Counted from the stretch's first letter, positions 17,224-25,901 are shown. The stretch: 64,000 bases of DNA from Lysobacter sp. TY2-98 (GCF_003367355.1 NZ_CP031413.1:1840921-1904920); one strand, 5' to 3'. The notes: generated from the sequence alone by a model not told the origin. Made by a program: numbers and translations.

Positions 17224-18294
17224 TTACTTGACCGCCCACTGCAGCGTGTACTGGCCCTGCTCGGTGAAGCCGGCATCGATGCCGCCGGTCCAGAGCTCGT
17301 ACGGGCGGTCCACGGTGGCGTAGCCGTGGGTCAGCGACCAGGCGCGGATCGCGTCGCGCAGGCGCTGCAGGTTGCCCATGTCACCCGTGAACGTGGTGCC
17401 GACGACCTTGGACGCGTCGTTGTAGGCGACCTTCACCGGCGTACCCGAGGTGCTGATGTTCTCGATCTTGTCGCCCGCGCCGGCCTTCTTCACCGGAACC
17501 GCGACGTCGAACGAGTAGTTCGCCGAGCCCTGCTCGTTGGTGATGATGCGGACCGGACCGGCCTGTTCGAGACCGTTCGAGGCGATGACCTTCTTGATCC
17601 ACTCGAGGTTCGAGTTCATCTGCGCCTTGATCTTGTCGCGATCGATCGGCACCACGGCGCCGACGGTCAGCAGCGTCTCGGCCGGGCGGTTGCCCAGGGT
17701 CGGCAGCGGCGACTTGTACTGCGCCGGCAGCTGGCTGTAGTCGATGTTCGGGACGCCGGCGAGTGCGTTGGTCAGGCGACCGAGGCCCAGCTTGATGTCC
17801 TCACCGACGCTGTTGCTCACGTACAGGCCGGCGTAGCGCGCGATCGGATTGAAGCCGTAATCGACGTCGTAGGTCTGCGTGATCTGCGTGTTGCGGCCAC
17901 GGTTGCCGACGGCCTGCAGGGTGAACTCGCTGCGCTTGTTGCTGCCCGGCGAATCGGTGGTGATCGCGTACTCGATGCGCTTGTTCGGCTCGGCCTGGGT
18001 GATTTCCCAGCTGCCGTTGCCGACGCCCCGAACCTTCGACTGGTAGCTGATCTTCGCGCCGACGCCTTCATCCTTGCCCGAGGTCTGGATCGACGCCGCC
18101 GGGTCGTGCAGCAGGATGGGGTTCCAGTCGGTGAAGCGACGGGTGTTGTTGAGCAGGTCGTACGCGATCGCAATCTTGCGATTCGACTGCACCGACTCGG
18201 AAAGGTGACGACTGCTGGGCAGGAAAATGCCCACGATCACGAACAGTGCGAAGACGATCGCGATGGAAATCAGGATCTCGAGCAAACGGGTCAT
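17224..18294 (-). CDS. SRPBCC protein with C-terminal GyrI-like domain
   Basis: 356 residues. An N-terminal membrane helix (about 5-25) is followed by a START/SRPBCC-like fold (LSESVQSNRKIAIAYDLLNNTRRFTDWNPILLHDP..., ...GVGAKISYQSKVRGVGNGSWEITQAEPNKRIEYAI..., TQTYDVDYGFNPIARYAGLYVSN), the common polyketide-cyclase-like annotation. Residues ~200-355 resemble a GyrI/AraC effector-binding domain with VAYNDASKVVGTTFTGDMGNLQRLRDAIRAW and the terminal VDRPYELWTGGIDAGFTEQGQYTLQWAV. Both halves are ligand-binding folds. It may sense or carry a hydrophobic ligand at the membrane; nothing in the neighbourhood names it. Own terminator downstream. Confidence 0.75.
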   Translation of the reverse strand: MTRLLEILISIAIVFALFVIVGIFLPSSRHLSESVQSNRKIAIAYDLLNNTRRFTDWNPILLHDPAASIQTSGKDEGVGAKISYQSKVRGVGNGSWEITQAEPNKRIEYAITTDSPGSNKRSEFTLQAVGNRGRNTQITQTYDVDYGFNPIARYAGLYVSNSVGEDIKLGLGRLTNALAGVPNIDYSQLPAQYKSPLPTLGNRPAETLLTVGAVVPIDRDKIKAQMNSNLEWIKKVIASNGLEQAGPVRIITNEQGSANYSFDVAVPVKKAGAGDKIENISTSGTPVKVAYNDASKVVGTTFTGDMGNLQRLRDAIRAWSLTHGYATVDRPYELWTGGIDAGFTEQGQYTLQWAVK

Positions 18295-18711
18295 TCAGGA
18301 GTTCTCCGGGGCCTGGCCCGCGCCACCCGTTGGCAGGGCCGAGGCGCAGACCGCCAATCGTAGCAAGACAGCGGCACTGGCGTGAACGCCGACGGACGGG
18401 TGCTGCCCCACGGCGTGAAGCAGACCCCGGTTTCGTCAACTGGCTGGCCGGCCCTCCACGATTGGCGCGTTGACTCTGCTAGGGCTGCGGTGTCACGGCC
18501 GCCTTCACGCAGCACGGACTTGCCGGCGCGGGCCGGCCGGGCCCCGAAACCCCTTGGACCCGCTCAAGCGGGAACGCTTCCAGCGCGGCGCGTGCGCGGA
18601 CGCGGACGCGGATGCCGAACTTCGACGGCGTGAATGGACACCGCTCTCGGTGCATCCCCGCGTGCACCCGCGGACGCCCGGTCCGCCGAGCGGAGCCGGG
18701 CAGCCTGCCTC
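18295..18711. other. 417-bp spacer, no intact gene
   Basis: Between the SRPBCC start and the response-regulator stop, both on the minus strand. Open frames on both strands lack plausible starts and family features. The segment 18557-18625 reads on the minus strand as a peptide resembling the C-terminus of the adjacent LuxR-type regulator (see the pseudogene entry). The rest is very GC-rich with short repeats of GCGGAC. The promoter of the SRPBCC gene must lie at its left end, and a terminator for the regulator gene would be expected at its right end, but I see no clear hairpin with a T-run. Confidence 0.5.
18557..18625 (-). pseudogene. Possible LuxR-type regulator C-terminal remnant
   Basis: Read on the minus strand this stretch gives SKFGIRVRVRARAALEAF and then PLERV. 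The neighbouring intact regulator ends SKLGVRDRTRAVLKAF then ELQLV. About 12 of 21 aligned residues match with one two-residue gap, and the DNA also aligns. No start, no preceding HTH and no stop directly after are visible. It may be a relic of a duplicated regulator gene or a chance match in GC-rich DNA. Confidence 0.3.
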
Positions 18712-19374
18712 TCAGACCAGTTGCAGTTCGAACGCCTTCAACACGGCGCGGGTGCGGTCGCGAACGCCGAGCTTGGACAGGATGTTCGACACGTGGTTCT
18801 TGATCGTCCCCTCGGCCACGCCCAGCGAATTCGCGATTTCCTTGTTCGAGAAGCCGCCGGCCATCAGGCGCAGGATCTCGGTCTCGCGCTCGGTCAGCGG
18901 ATCCGGACGGTCCAGGCTCACGAAGTCGTTGCGCATGTGCTCCAGGCCCGACAGCAGGCGCTGAGTCACCGCGGGCTGCACCAGCGATCCGCCGTCCGCG
19001 ACGGTCTGGATCGCACCGACGAGCTGGTCCAGCGAGACGTCCTTGAGCAGGTAGCCCTTCGCACCCGCCTTGATGCCCGCCAGCACGAGCTGGTCGTCGT
19101 CGAAGGTGGTGAGAATGATGGTCGGCGGCAGCTGGCCGAGGCGCGCGAGGGTCTGCAGCGCCTCGAGGCCGGACATCACCGGCATGCGCATGTCCATCAG
19201 CACGACGTCGGGATTGACCTGCGGGATCTGCTCGACGGCCTGGCGCCCGTCGGCCGCCTCGGCGATCACGTCGATGCCCTCGGCCAGCCCGAGCAGCGAG
19301 CGCACGCCCTGGCGGACGAGGTTCTGGTCGTCGACCAGCATCACGCGGATGCGGCGATCGGATGGCGCGGTCAT
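18712..19374 (-). CDS. NarL/LuxR-type response regulator
   Basis: A 220-residue two-domain response regulator. The receiver has Asp15/Asp16, phospho-acceptor Asp61 (VVLMDMRMPVMSG), Thr89/90 and Lys111 (YLLKD). The LuxR-type HTH covers about 160-217 (LTERETEILRLMAGGFSNKEIANSLGVAEGTIKNHV...). Phosphorylation by the adjacent kinase should drive dimerisation and DNA binding. The start at 19374 overlaps the kinase stop by four bases, so the pair is made together. The arrangement is like DesK/DesR or LiaS/LiaR; the regulated genes and signal are not visible from the sequence. Confidence 0.95.
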   Translation of the reverse strand: MTAPSDRRIRVMLVDDQNLVRQGVRSLLGLAEGIDVIAEAADGRQAVEQIPQVNPDVVLMDMRMPVMSGLEALQTLARLGQLPPTIILTTFDDDQLVLAGIKAGAKGYLLKDVSLDQLVGAIQTVADGGSLVQPAVTQRLLSGLEHMRNDFVSLDRPDPLTERETEILRLMAGGFSNKEIANSLGVAEGTIKNHVSNILSKLGVRDRTRAVLKAFELQLV

Positions 19375-20570
19375 GCGGCGACTCCTTGGACGGCCGGGGC
19401 GGCCGCGATGGGTAGGACCAGCCGGAGACGGAAGCCATCCCCGGGGCGAGTATCGATATCGAGGGTGCCGCCCTGCTGCGCGAGGCGTTCGCGCATGCCG
19501 CGCAGCCCGTTGCCCGCCACGAGCAGGTCGGCGCCGCGACCGTCGTCGCGCGCGGTGACGACGATCGCGCCGTTGTCGCGACGTGCGTCGATCCACAGGT
19601 GGCGCGCGCCGGAGTGGCGTACCGCGTTCGTGATGATTTCCTGCGTGCAGCGCAGCAGCACGTGCGCGCGCTCGGGGTCGTCGATCGTCAGCGGCGACTC
19701 GATGTCCATGTGGATGTCGAGCGACGGCACGTTTTCGGCGAGCGGGCGCAGCGCGACGGACAGGTCCATCGCCCCGCCCTCGCGCAGTTGACTGACCGCC
19801 TCACGCACGTCGGTAAGTAACAGACGCGCGAGGGTATGCGCCTGCGAAACGTGCTCTTTCGCGCGCCCTTCGGCGAGATGGCCCGCGACTTCGAGATTCA
19901 GGCTCAGCGCGGTGAGGTGATGGCCGAGCAGGTCGTGCAGCTCGCGAGAGATGCGCGTGCGCTCGTTGACGCGCGCGCTTTCGGCGAGCAGCAGGCGCGT
20001 CGCGCGCAGTTCGGCGTTGAGTCGACGCTGCTCCTCGCGCGCGTCCGCCTGTTGGCGTGCGATCAGGCTGGTCGCGAACACGAACACCGAAAACCCGGTG
20101 TACAGCAGCGACTGCATCAGCGCTTCGAACACCGGGAAATGCAGACCGTAGACGAAGACCGGCATCACGGCGAACTGGCTCGCGATCAGCCAGGCGATGC
20201 CCGCGCGCAGGCTGAGCAACCAGGGCAGCAGGCAGGCCGCGGTCATCAGCAGCACGCTGCCGAGGCCACTGCGGTTGTAGTAGCTGACGCCGATCGCACT
20301 CGCGGTCAGCAGGAGCAGGCCGAGGATCTCCACCGGTCGCGCGCTGCGCCGGCCCAGGCCGTGCGTCAGCCAGGCATAGCTGAGGCCGAACAGGAGGTAG
20401 GCCGCCCAGCCCAGATAGGACATCGACTGCGGGCCGAACGAGTCCTCGCTGAGATCGTCCGGCGAAACCCCTGCGCCGAAGGCGACGTAGAGGAGAGGCA
20501 GGCCGACCATCGCCCACGTGGACAGGCCCGCGTAGCGCAACAGTCGGGTGTGATTCAGTTGGACCGGCAT
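19371..20570 (-). CDS. Sensor histidine kinase, HPK7/DesK type
   Basis: A 399-residue membrane kinase. About five or six hydrophobic helices span residues 12-170 with very short loops, so the sensing part is in the membrane itself. The dimerisation helix has ERTRISRELHDLLGHHLTAL with phospho-acceptor His212, followed by the ATPase domain: N box LRCTQEIITNAVRHSGA and G boxes DDGRGADL and GNGLRGMRERL. This is the HisKA_3 family that pairs with NarL-type regulators. A membrane-embedded sensor suggests a lipid-state or membrane-stress signal. Overlaps the regulator gene by four bases. Confidence 0.93.
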   Translation of the reverse strand: MPVQLNHTRLLRYAGLSTWAMVGLPLLYVAFGAGVSPDDLSEDSFGPQSMSYLGWAAYLLFGLSYAWLTHGLGRRSARPVEILGLLLLTASAIGVSYYNRSGLGSVLLMTAACLLPWLLSLRAGIAWLIASQFAVMPVFVYGLHFPVFEALMQSLLYTGFSVFVFATSLIARQQADAREEQRRLNAELRATRLLLAESARVNERTRISRELHDLLGHHLTALSLNLEVAGHLAEGRAKEHVSQAHTLARLLLTDVREAVSQLREGGAMDLSVALRPLAENVPSLDIHMDIESPLTIDDPERAHVLLRCTQEIITNAVRHSGARHLWIDARRDNGAIVVTARDDGRGADLLVAGNGLRGMRERLAQQGGTLDIDTRPGDGFRLRLVLPIAAAPAVQGVAA

Positions 20571-20576
20571 TCGGGC

Positions 20577-20582
20577 ATCGTA
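20577..20582 (-). promoter_or_regulatory. Possible -10 box, leaderless kinase promoter
   Basis: On the minus strand TACGAT ends six bases before the kinase ATG (20570), the same geometry seen at several plus-strand genes here. -35 not clear. Confidence 0.35.
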
Positions 20583-20709
20583 CGCCCCGTTTTCGTGACG
20601 CCATCCCGCCGAAAGTCATGCCAAGCGGCGCTGGCCCCGCCCGGTCGCCATGCGATAATCGCGCGCCGCGCCGCACTGGCGGGCTGCACGACCCCGGGAG
20701 CCGGAAAGA

Positions 20710-21312
20710 ATGTCGATCGTCGTCCGCGACGTGCGCGAGCACGAGCTGGATTCCGTCCTAGCGCTGAACAATGCCGCCGGCCCCGCGATCCTTCCGCTGG
20801 ATGCGACCCGTCTCCAGCACTTCTACGAAACCGCTGAATACTTCCGCGTCGCCGAGCGCGACGACTCGCTCGCGGGCTTCCTGATCGGCGTGGGCGACTC
20901 CGCGGAGCACGACAGCTCCAACTTTCGCTGGTTCCGCGAGCGCTATTCGGAATTCTTCTATATCGACCGCATCGTCGTCGCGAGCCGTCGCCGTGGCGGT
21001 GGTGTCGGCCGGGCGTTCTATGCCGACGCGCAGACCTACGCCGAACTGCGCTATCCGCAGATGGCCTGCGAGGTGCTGATGCAGGGCGGCAACGACCCGG
21101 TGCTTCTGTTTCACGGCACCTTCGGCTTCAACGAAGTCGGTCAGCACGTCATGGAGGAAACCGGCCTGCGCGCGTCCATGCTGATGAAGCCGCTGTGCAG
21201 CTATCCGTGGGTGCGCGACACCTACGGCCGCGACCTGCCGGACCAACCCTGGATCCACACCCCGCGGACGCGCGACGTCGCCCGTTCGCGCGCCGCCGGA
21301 GGCCGCGCATGA
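20710..21312 (+). CDS. GNAT family acetyltransferase upstream of minC
   Basis: A 200-residue GNAT acyltransferase. The core is the FFYIDRIVVASRRRGGGVGRAFYADAQTYA segment, with the acetyl-CoA pyrophosphate loop RRRGGGVG, then MACEVLMQGGNDPVLLFHGTFGFNEVGQH. The C-terminal ~50 residues are a basic extension. A GATAAT -10-like box lies at 20654-20659 and GGAAAG precedes the ATG. The stop overlaps the minC start (ATGA), so this gene heads the min operon. Its substrate is unknown; the coupling to division-site genes is conserved context worth noting rather than proof of a division role. Confidence 0.85.
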   Translation: MSIVVRDVREHELDSVLALNNAAGPAILPLDATRLQHFYETAEYFRVAERDDSLAGFLIGVGDSAEHDSSNFRWFRERYSEFFYIDRIVVASRRRGGGVGRAFYADAQTYAELRYPQMACEVLMQGGNDPVLLFHGTFGFNEVGQHVMEETGLRASMLMKPLCSYPWVRDTYGRDLPDQPWIHTPRTRDVARSRAAGGRA

Positions 21313-22094
21313 GCGCGCAAATGGATTTCGAACCCGCGGGCGAGCTGAAGATCGGCCAGGTCGGCATCGCCAACCTGCGCGTGCGCACGCTCGACGTCGC
21401 CAGGCTCGCCGACGAGATGCGCGGTCGCGTGCAGCGTGCGCCGAACCTGTTCGCACGCGCCGCCGTGGTGCTCGATTTCGGCGGCCTGACACGCACGCCG
21501 GACGTCGCCACCGCGCAGGCGCTGGTCGATGCGCTGCGCGAGGCGGGCGTGCTGCCCGTCGCCCTCGCCTACGGCACGACCGAGATCGAGCGCCTGTCCG
21601 AGCAGCTCGGCCTGCCCCTCCTCGCCAAATTCCGCGCGCAGTACGAGCGCGCCGACGGTGCTCCGGCGGAAGCCCCACCGCCGCCGCGTCGCGAACGCGC
21701 AGCGGAGCCCGCACCCGCTCCCGCGCCGGTCGCTACTGCCGCAGCTGCGAGCACGAATGCGCAACCCGGCCTCGTGCAGTCCGCGCCGGTGCGTTCGGGT
21801 CAGCAGGTCTATGCCGGCGAGCGCGATCTCACCGTTCTGGCGACGGTTGGCGCCGGCGCGGAAGTGATGGCCGACGGCTCGATCCACATCTACGGCGCGC
21901 TGCGCGGTCGCGCGCTCGCCGGCGCGCAAGGTTACGAACAGGCCCGCATCTTCTGCCGCGAGTTCCACGCCGAACTCGTCGCGATCGCGGGCCACTACAA
22001 AGTGTCCGAAGACATCCCGGCCCACCTGCTCGGCAAACCCGTGCAGGTGTGGCTCGAAGGCGGCCAGCTGCGCATCGAAGCGCTGGACGCCTAA
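21309..22094 (+). CDS. minC: Septum site-determining protein MinC
   Basis: A 261-residue inhibitor of FtsZ ring assembly. The N-terminal domain (residues ~1-115, ELKIGQVGIANLRVRTLDVARLADEM...) acts on FtsZ; a Pro/Ala-rich linker of about 45 residues follows; the C-terminal beta-helix (SGQQVYAGERDLTVLATVGAGAEVMADGSIHIYGALRGRALAGA...) dimerises and binds MinD. The GxGAEVxADGSIHxYGxLRGRAxAG block is diagnostic. It recruits to the membrane through MinD and blocks division at the poles. The start at 21309 overlaps the GNAT stop by four bases. Confidence 0.95.
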   Translation: MSAQMDFEPAGELKIGQVGIANLRVRTLDVARLADEMRGRVQRAPNLFARAAVVLDFGGLTRTPDVATAQALVDALREAGVLPVALAYGTTEIERLSEQLGLPLLAKFRAQYERADGAPAEAPPPPRRERAAEPAPAPAPVATAAAASTNAQPGLVQSAPVRSGQQVYAGERDLTVLATVGAGAEVMADGSIHIYGALRGRALAGAQGYEQARIFCREFHAELVAIAGHYKVSEDIPAHLLGKPVQVWLEGGQLRIEALDA

Positions 22095-22108
22095 TCCGTC
22101 ACACATCC

Positions 22109-22126
22109 GCATGCTTTAGGGCATGC
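22109..22126 (+). promoter_or_regulatory. Inverted repeat before minD
   Basis: Two GCATGC hexamers separated by TTTAGG between minC and minD. Each hexamer is itself palindromic, so the element can form a hairpin or a protein site. It may set the MinD level separately from MinC. Confidence 0.3.
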
Positions 22127-22186
22127 TGTCGCCCGCACCGGCCTCGCCGGGCGGGGGCCTGAGCAACGAATCCGGAGGAACCTCAG

Positions 22187-22996
22187 TTGGCCGAAATCAT
22201 CGTCGTCACGTCGGGCAAGGGTGGCGTGGGCAAGACCACCACCAGCGCCAGTCTCGCCTGCGGGCTCGCACGCCGCGGCCACAAGGTCGCCGTCATCGAC
22301 TTCGACGTCGGCCTGCGCAACCTCGACCTGATCATGGGCTGCGAGCGTCGCGTGGTGTACGACTTCGTCAACGTTGTGCACGGCGAAGCCTCGCTGAAGC
22401 AGGCGCTGATCAAGGACAAGCGGTTCGAGACGCTCTACGTGCTCGCCGCCTCGCAGACGCGCGACAAGGACGCGCTGACGAAGGAAGGCGTCGAGAAGGT
22501 GCTGAACGACCTCGCCGCCGACGGTTTCGACTACATCGTCTGCGACTCGCCGGCCGGCATCGAGAAGGGTGCGTTCCTCGCGATGTACTTCGCCGACCAG
22601 GCGGTCGTCGTGGTGAACCCGGAAGTGTCGTCCGTGCGCGACTCCGACCGCATCCTCGGCCTGCTCGCGTCGAAGACGAAGCGCGCCGAGAACGGCGAGC
22701 GCGTCAAGGAGCACCTGCTGCTGACCCGCTATAGCCCCAAGCGTGTGGAAACCGGCGAAATGCTGAGCATCGGCGACGTCGAGGAAATCCTCGGACTCAA
22801 GGCGGTCGGCGTGATCCCGGAATCGGGCGACGTGCTGAATGCGTCGAACAAGGGCGAGCCGGTCATCCTTGAAACCCAGTCCGACGCCGCGCAGGCGTAT
22901 GACGACGCGGTGGCGCGCCTGCTCGGCGAAAACCGTCCGATGCGCTTCGTGCAGGTCGAAAAGAAGGGCTTCCTCAGCAAGCTCTTCGGGGGTTGA
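22187..22996 (+). CDS. minD: Septum site-determining ATPase MinD
   Basis: A 269-residue ParA/MinD-family ATPase. The deviant Walker A is GKGGVGKTTT at about residues 10-19; switch regions include VIDFDVGLRNLDL and YIVCDSPAGIEKGA. The C-terminal amphipathic targeting helix ends in KKGFLSKLFGG, which binds the membrane in the ATP state. MinD carries MinC and is displaced by MinE, giving pole-to-pole oscillation. The start codon is TTG at 22187 with a good GGAGGA site eight bases upstream; this gives MAEIIVVTSGKGG, the standard N-terminus. Length is standard. Confidence 0.97.
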   Translation: MAEIIVVTSGKGGVGKTTTSASLACGLARRGHKVAVIDFDVGLRNLDLIMGCERRVVYDFVNVVHGEASLKQALIKDKRFETLYVLAASQTRDKDALTKEGVEKVLNDLAADGFDYIVCDSPAGIEKGAFLAMYFADQAVVVVNPEVSSVRDSDRILGLLASKTKRAENGERVKEHLLLTRYSPKRVETGEMLSIGDVEEILGLKAVGVIPESGDVLNASNKGEPVILETQSDAAQAYDDAVARLLGENRPMRFVQVEKKGFLSKLFGG

Positions 22997-22999
22997 TCC

Positions 23000-23260
23000 A
23001 TGGGCATCTTCGATTTCCTGACCGTCAAGAAGCCGACCGCGTCGGTCGCGAAGGATCGCCTGCGCATCATCGTCGCCCACGAGCGCGTGACGCGCGGTGG
23101 CCCGGACTACCTGCCGATGCTGCAGCGCGAGCTGCTCGAAGTGATCCGCAAGTACGTCAACGTGGACGCCGAAGCGGTGAAGGTCGACCTGATCGGCGAC
23201 GGCGACAACAAGGTGCTCGACATCTCCGTCGCGCTGCCGGAAAACGGCGCGCAGGCCTGA
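23000..23260 (+). CDS. minE: Cell division topological specificity factor MinE
   Basis: An 86-residue MinE. The N-terminal membrane-targeting helix [15 protein letters not shown] is followed by the anti-MinCD segment [17 protein letters not shown] and the C-terminal topological-specificity domain [28 protein letters not shown]. It stimulates MinD ATPase and drives the Min oscillation. It begins three bases after the minD stop and is the last gene of GNAT-minC-minD-minE. Confidence 0.96.
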   Translation: MGIFDFLTVKKPTASVAKDRLRIIVAHERVTRGGPDYLPMLQRELLEVIRKYVNVDAEAVKVDLIGDGDNKVLDISVALPENGAQA

Positions 23261-23283
23261 TCGTTTCCATGTTTCACCTTCTT

Positions 23284-23311
23284 CGATGCCCTCGCCCGTG
23301 CGGGGGCATCG
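23284..23311 (+). terminator. Hairpin after minE
   Basis: CGATGCCC/GGGCATCG 8-bp stem with an inner CCC/GGG pairing, 23 bases after minE. Only weak T-richness follows, so termination may be partial and the next gene could be read through. Confidence 0.45.
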
Positions 23312-23324
23312 TCGTCTCACGACC

Positions 23325-23804
23325 ATGCTGACGCTCGCCGACATCGATTTCGACGCCGCTGCCGCGCTGCTGGCGCGCTACGGCCTCGTACTTGCGCGCG
23401 TGGCCGACGGCGAGACGATTCCGGGCAGCTACTGGGGCGAGTGCGAAGCCGGCCTGATCGGCTCGACCGTCTACGTGCGCAGCGACACGCCGGTGCACTC
23501 GATGCTGCACGAGGCCGCGCACCTGATCGTGCTGCCGCCGGAACGTCGCGAAGCGGTGCATACCGATGCGACCGATTCGATCGACGAGGAAAACGCGGTC
23601 TGCGTGCTGCAGTCGCTCCTCGGCGATGAACTGCCCGGCGTCGGCGCCGATCGCGTGCTCGCCGACATGGACACTTGGGGCTACACGTTCCGCCTCGGCT
23701 CCGCCAAGGCCTACGTCGAACTGGACGCGGACGACGCCTGGGCGTGGCTGCAACGCGCGGGCCTCGCCGACGCCACCGCGCGGCGACTCGTTCCTCCGGC
23801 CTGA
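23325..23804 (+). CDS. Small HExxH-type metalloprotein
   Basis: 159 residues with a zincin-like motif MLHEAAHLIVLPPERR (HEAAH, about residues 63-67) and downstream acidic residues in DATDSIDEENAVCVLQSLLG, where a third ligand (Glu or Asp) could lie. The pattern resembles short ImmA/IrrE-type or DUF-annotated metallopeptidase domains in which a gluzincin helix is followed by a helix with EE. No signal peptide. I cannot name a substrate. An ATG 39 bases upstream lies inside the hairpin, so the ATG at 23325 is preferred. It may be a late gene of the min transcript or independent. Confidence 0.65.
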   Translation: MLTLADIDFDAAAALLARYGLVLARVADGETIPGSYWGECEAGLIGSTVYVRSDTPVHSMLHEAAHLIVLPPERREAVHTDATDSIDEENAVCVLQSLLGDELPGVGADRVLADMDTWGYTFRLGSAKAYVELDADDAWAWLQRAGLADATARRLVPPA

Positions 23805-23826
23805 ACGGCGCGCGCCGCAGTGCGCC

Positions 23827-23855
23827 TTGCACCGACCCGGGGCGGCCTCTAGCCT
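23827..23855 (+). promoter_or_regulatory. Promoter of the M2 peptidase gene
   Basis: TTGCAC (23827-23832), a 17-bp spacer and TAGCCT (23850-23855). The leader would be about 24 nt, containing CCGGAG before the ATG at 23886. Confidence 0.55.
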
Positions 23856-23885
23856 GCGACGACGCCCTTCCCCGGAGTGCCCGCC

Positions 23886-25901
23886 ATGAAACCCGCCCGC
23901 GCCCTGCTCACCATGAGCATCGTCGCCGTCCTCGGCCTGTCCGGCTGCAAGGCGCCGCCCGGAGCGTCCACCTCGACCGGCACCACGCCGCCCACCACGG
24001 CCGCGACGCCGCCGGAAAACGAAACCGCCGACCAATTCGTCAAGCGCGTCAACGACGAATACCGCGCGATGTATCCGGAGCTGACGTCGGCCCAGTGGCT
24101 GTCGTCGACCTACATCAACGACGACAGTGAACTCGTGTCATCGAAGGCGAATGAGCGCTACCTCGCGCAGCTCAACGCGTGGATCGAGCAGTCGCGCAAG
24201 TTCGAAGGGCAGAAGATGTCGCCGGATACCGCACGCGCGATCCAGCTGCTGAAGCTGCAGGCCGCGATGCCGCCGCCGAAGAATCCGAAGGACCTCGCCG
24301 AACTCACGCAGATCGCGACGCGCATGGAAGGCGCGTACGGCAAGGGCACCTATTGCACGGGCGAAGGCCCGGCGAAGACCTGCCGCCAGCTCGGCGATCT
24401 GGAAGAGGTGCTGGCGAAGAGCCGCGACTACGACGAGCTGCTCGACGCGTGGCAGGGCTGGCATTCGACGGCGTCCGCGCAGCGCAAGGACTACACGCGC
24501 TTCGTCACGCTCATCAATGAAGGCGCGCGTGACATGGGCTATGCCGACGCCGGCGAGCTGTGGCGTTCGGGCTACGACATGACGCCAGCGGAACTCTCGG
24601 CAGAAACCGATCGTCTCTGGGGCCAGGTGAAGCCGCTCTACGAGCAGCTGCACTGCTACGCCGGCACCAAGCTCGACGCGAAGTACGGCGCGCAGCGCGG
24701 CCACGTCGCCGGGCACATGCTGCCGGCGCACCTGATGGGCAACATGTGGCAGCAGGACTGGGGCAACCTCTGGGACATGCTGGCGCCGTATCCGGGCGCG
24801 GGCAGCCTCGACGTCAATTCGTCGCTGCAGGCGCAGTACGACAAGAACCTTGCCGCCGAGACCGCGAAAATTCCCAGCGACCACTCGCCATCCGCGATGT
24901 CGCAGGCCGAGCAGGATGCACTGCTCGCCACGGCGAAGCAGATGAACGAGCGCGCGCAGGATTTCTACACGTCGATCGGCATGCCCAAGCTGCCCGAGTC
25001 GTACTGGGAGAAGACGCAGTTCATCAAGCCGCGCGATCGTGACGTGGTCTGCCATGCGTCCGCGTGGGACATGAACATGTCGGGCGACGTGCGCGTCAAG
25101 ATGTGCACGAAGCCGACGGAAGAAGACTTCACGACCATCTATCACGAGATGGGCCACGTCTATTACTACCTGGCCTACAACAAGCAGCCGCCGCTGTTCC
25201 AGGCGGGTGCGAACGACGGCTTCCACGAAGCGATCGGCGACACGATCGTGCTGTCGATGACGCCGGCCTACCTGCACCAGATCGGTCTGGTCGACGCCCC
25301 GGCGCAGAGCAACGAAGCCCTGATCAACGCGCAGATGCGCATGGCGCTGGCGAAGGTCGCCTTCCTGCCGTTCGGCCTGATGATCGATCGCTGGCGTTGG
25401 GGCGTGTTCGACGGCTCGATCAAGCCGGAGAACTACAACACCGCGTGGTGGCAGCTGAAGGCGAAGTACCAGGGCGTCGCGCCGCCGACGCCGCGTAGCG
25501 AAACCTTCTTCGACCCGGCCGCGAAGTACCACGTGCCGGCGAACACGCCGTACACGCGTTACTTCCTCGCCGACATCTTGCAGTTCCAGTTCTACAAGTC
25601 GCTGTGCGATGCGTCGGGCTACAAGGGTCCGTTGTACGAGTGCAGCTTCTACGGCAATCCGGAAGCGGGCCGTCGCTACCTGACGATGCTGTCGCACGGC
25701 GCGAGCCAGCCGTGGCAGAAGACGCTCAAGGAAATGACCGGCAGCGAGAAGATGGACGCGTCGGCCGTGCTCGAGTACTTCGCACCGCTGCAGCAGTGGC
25801 TGAAGCAGCAGAACGAGGGCAAGACCTGCGGCTGGGAGCCGAATGCGGTGACGTCGGCGCCGCCAGCACCGGCAAAACCCGCCGCGCCCGCCAAAGCGTG
25901 A
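23886..25901 (+). CDS. M2 family peptidyl-dipeptidase (ACE homologue)
   Basis: A 671-residue zinc dipeptidyl carboxypeptidase related to angiotensin-converting enzyme, anchored as a lipoprotein (lipobox LSGC, Cys21) and so periplasmic or surface-exposed. The catalytic HEMGH is at residues 420-424 and the third ligand Glu448 in FHEAIGD; MAPAYLHQIGL-like and RWRWGVFDG blocks follow as in ACE. Residues 570-640 complete the domain, and a Pro/Ala tail ends the protein. It would release dipeptides from peptide C-termini, probably for nutrition. Xanthomonads carry similar enzymes. Promoter and terminator are visible, so it is monocistronic. Confidence 0.93.
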   Translation: MKPARALLTMSIVAVLGLSGCKAPPGASTSTGTTPPTTAATPPENETADQFVKRVNDEYRAMYPELTSAQWLSSTYINDDSELVSSKANERYLAQLNAWIEQSRKFEGQKMSPDTARAIQLLKLQAAMPPPKNPKDLAELTQIATRMEGAYGKGTYCTGEGPAKTCRQLGDLEEVLAKSRDYDELLDAWQGWHSTASAQRKDYTRFVTLINEGARDMGYADAGELWRSGYDMTPAELSAETDRLWGQVKPLYEQLHCYAGTKLDAKYGAQRGHVAGHMLPAHLMGNMWQQDWGNLWDMLAPYPGAGSLDVNSSLQAQYDKNLAAETAKIPSDHSPSAMSQAEQDALLATAKQMNERAQDFYTSIGMPKLPESYWEKTQFIKPRDRDVVCHASAWDMNMSGDVRVKMCTKPTEEDFTTIYHEMGHVYYYLAYNKQPPLFQAGANDGFHEAIGDTIVLSMTPAYLHQIGLVDAPAQSNEALINAQMRMALAKVAFLPFGLMIDRWRWGVFDGSIKPENYNTAWWQLKAKYQGVAPPTPRSETFFDPAAKYHVPANTPYTRYFLADILQFQFYKSLCDASGYKGPLYECSFYGNPEAGRRYLTMLSHGASQPWQKTLKEMTGSEKMDASAVLEYFAPLQQWLKQQNEGKTCGWEPNAVTSAPPAPAKPAAPAKA

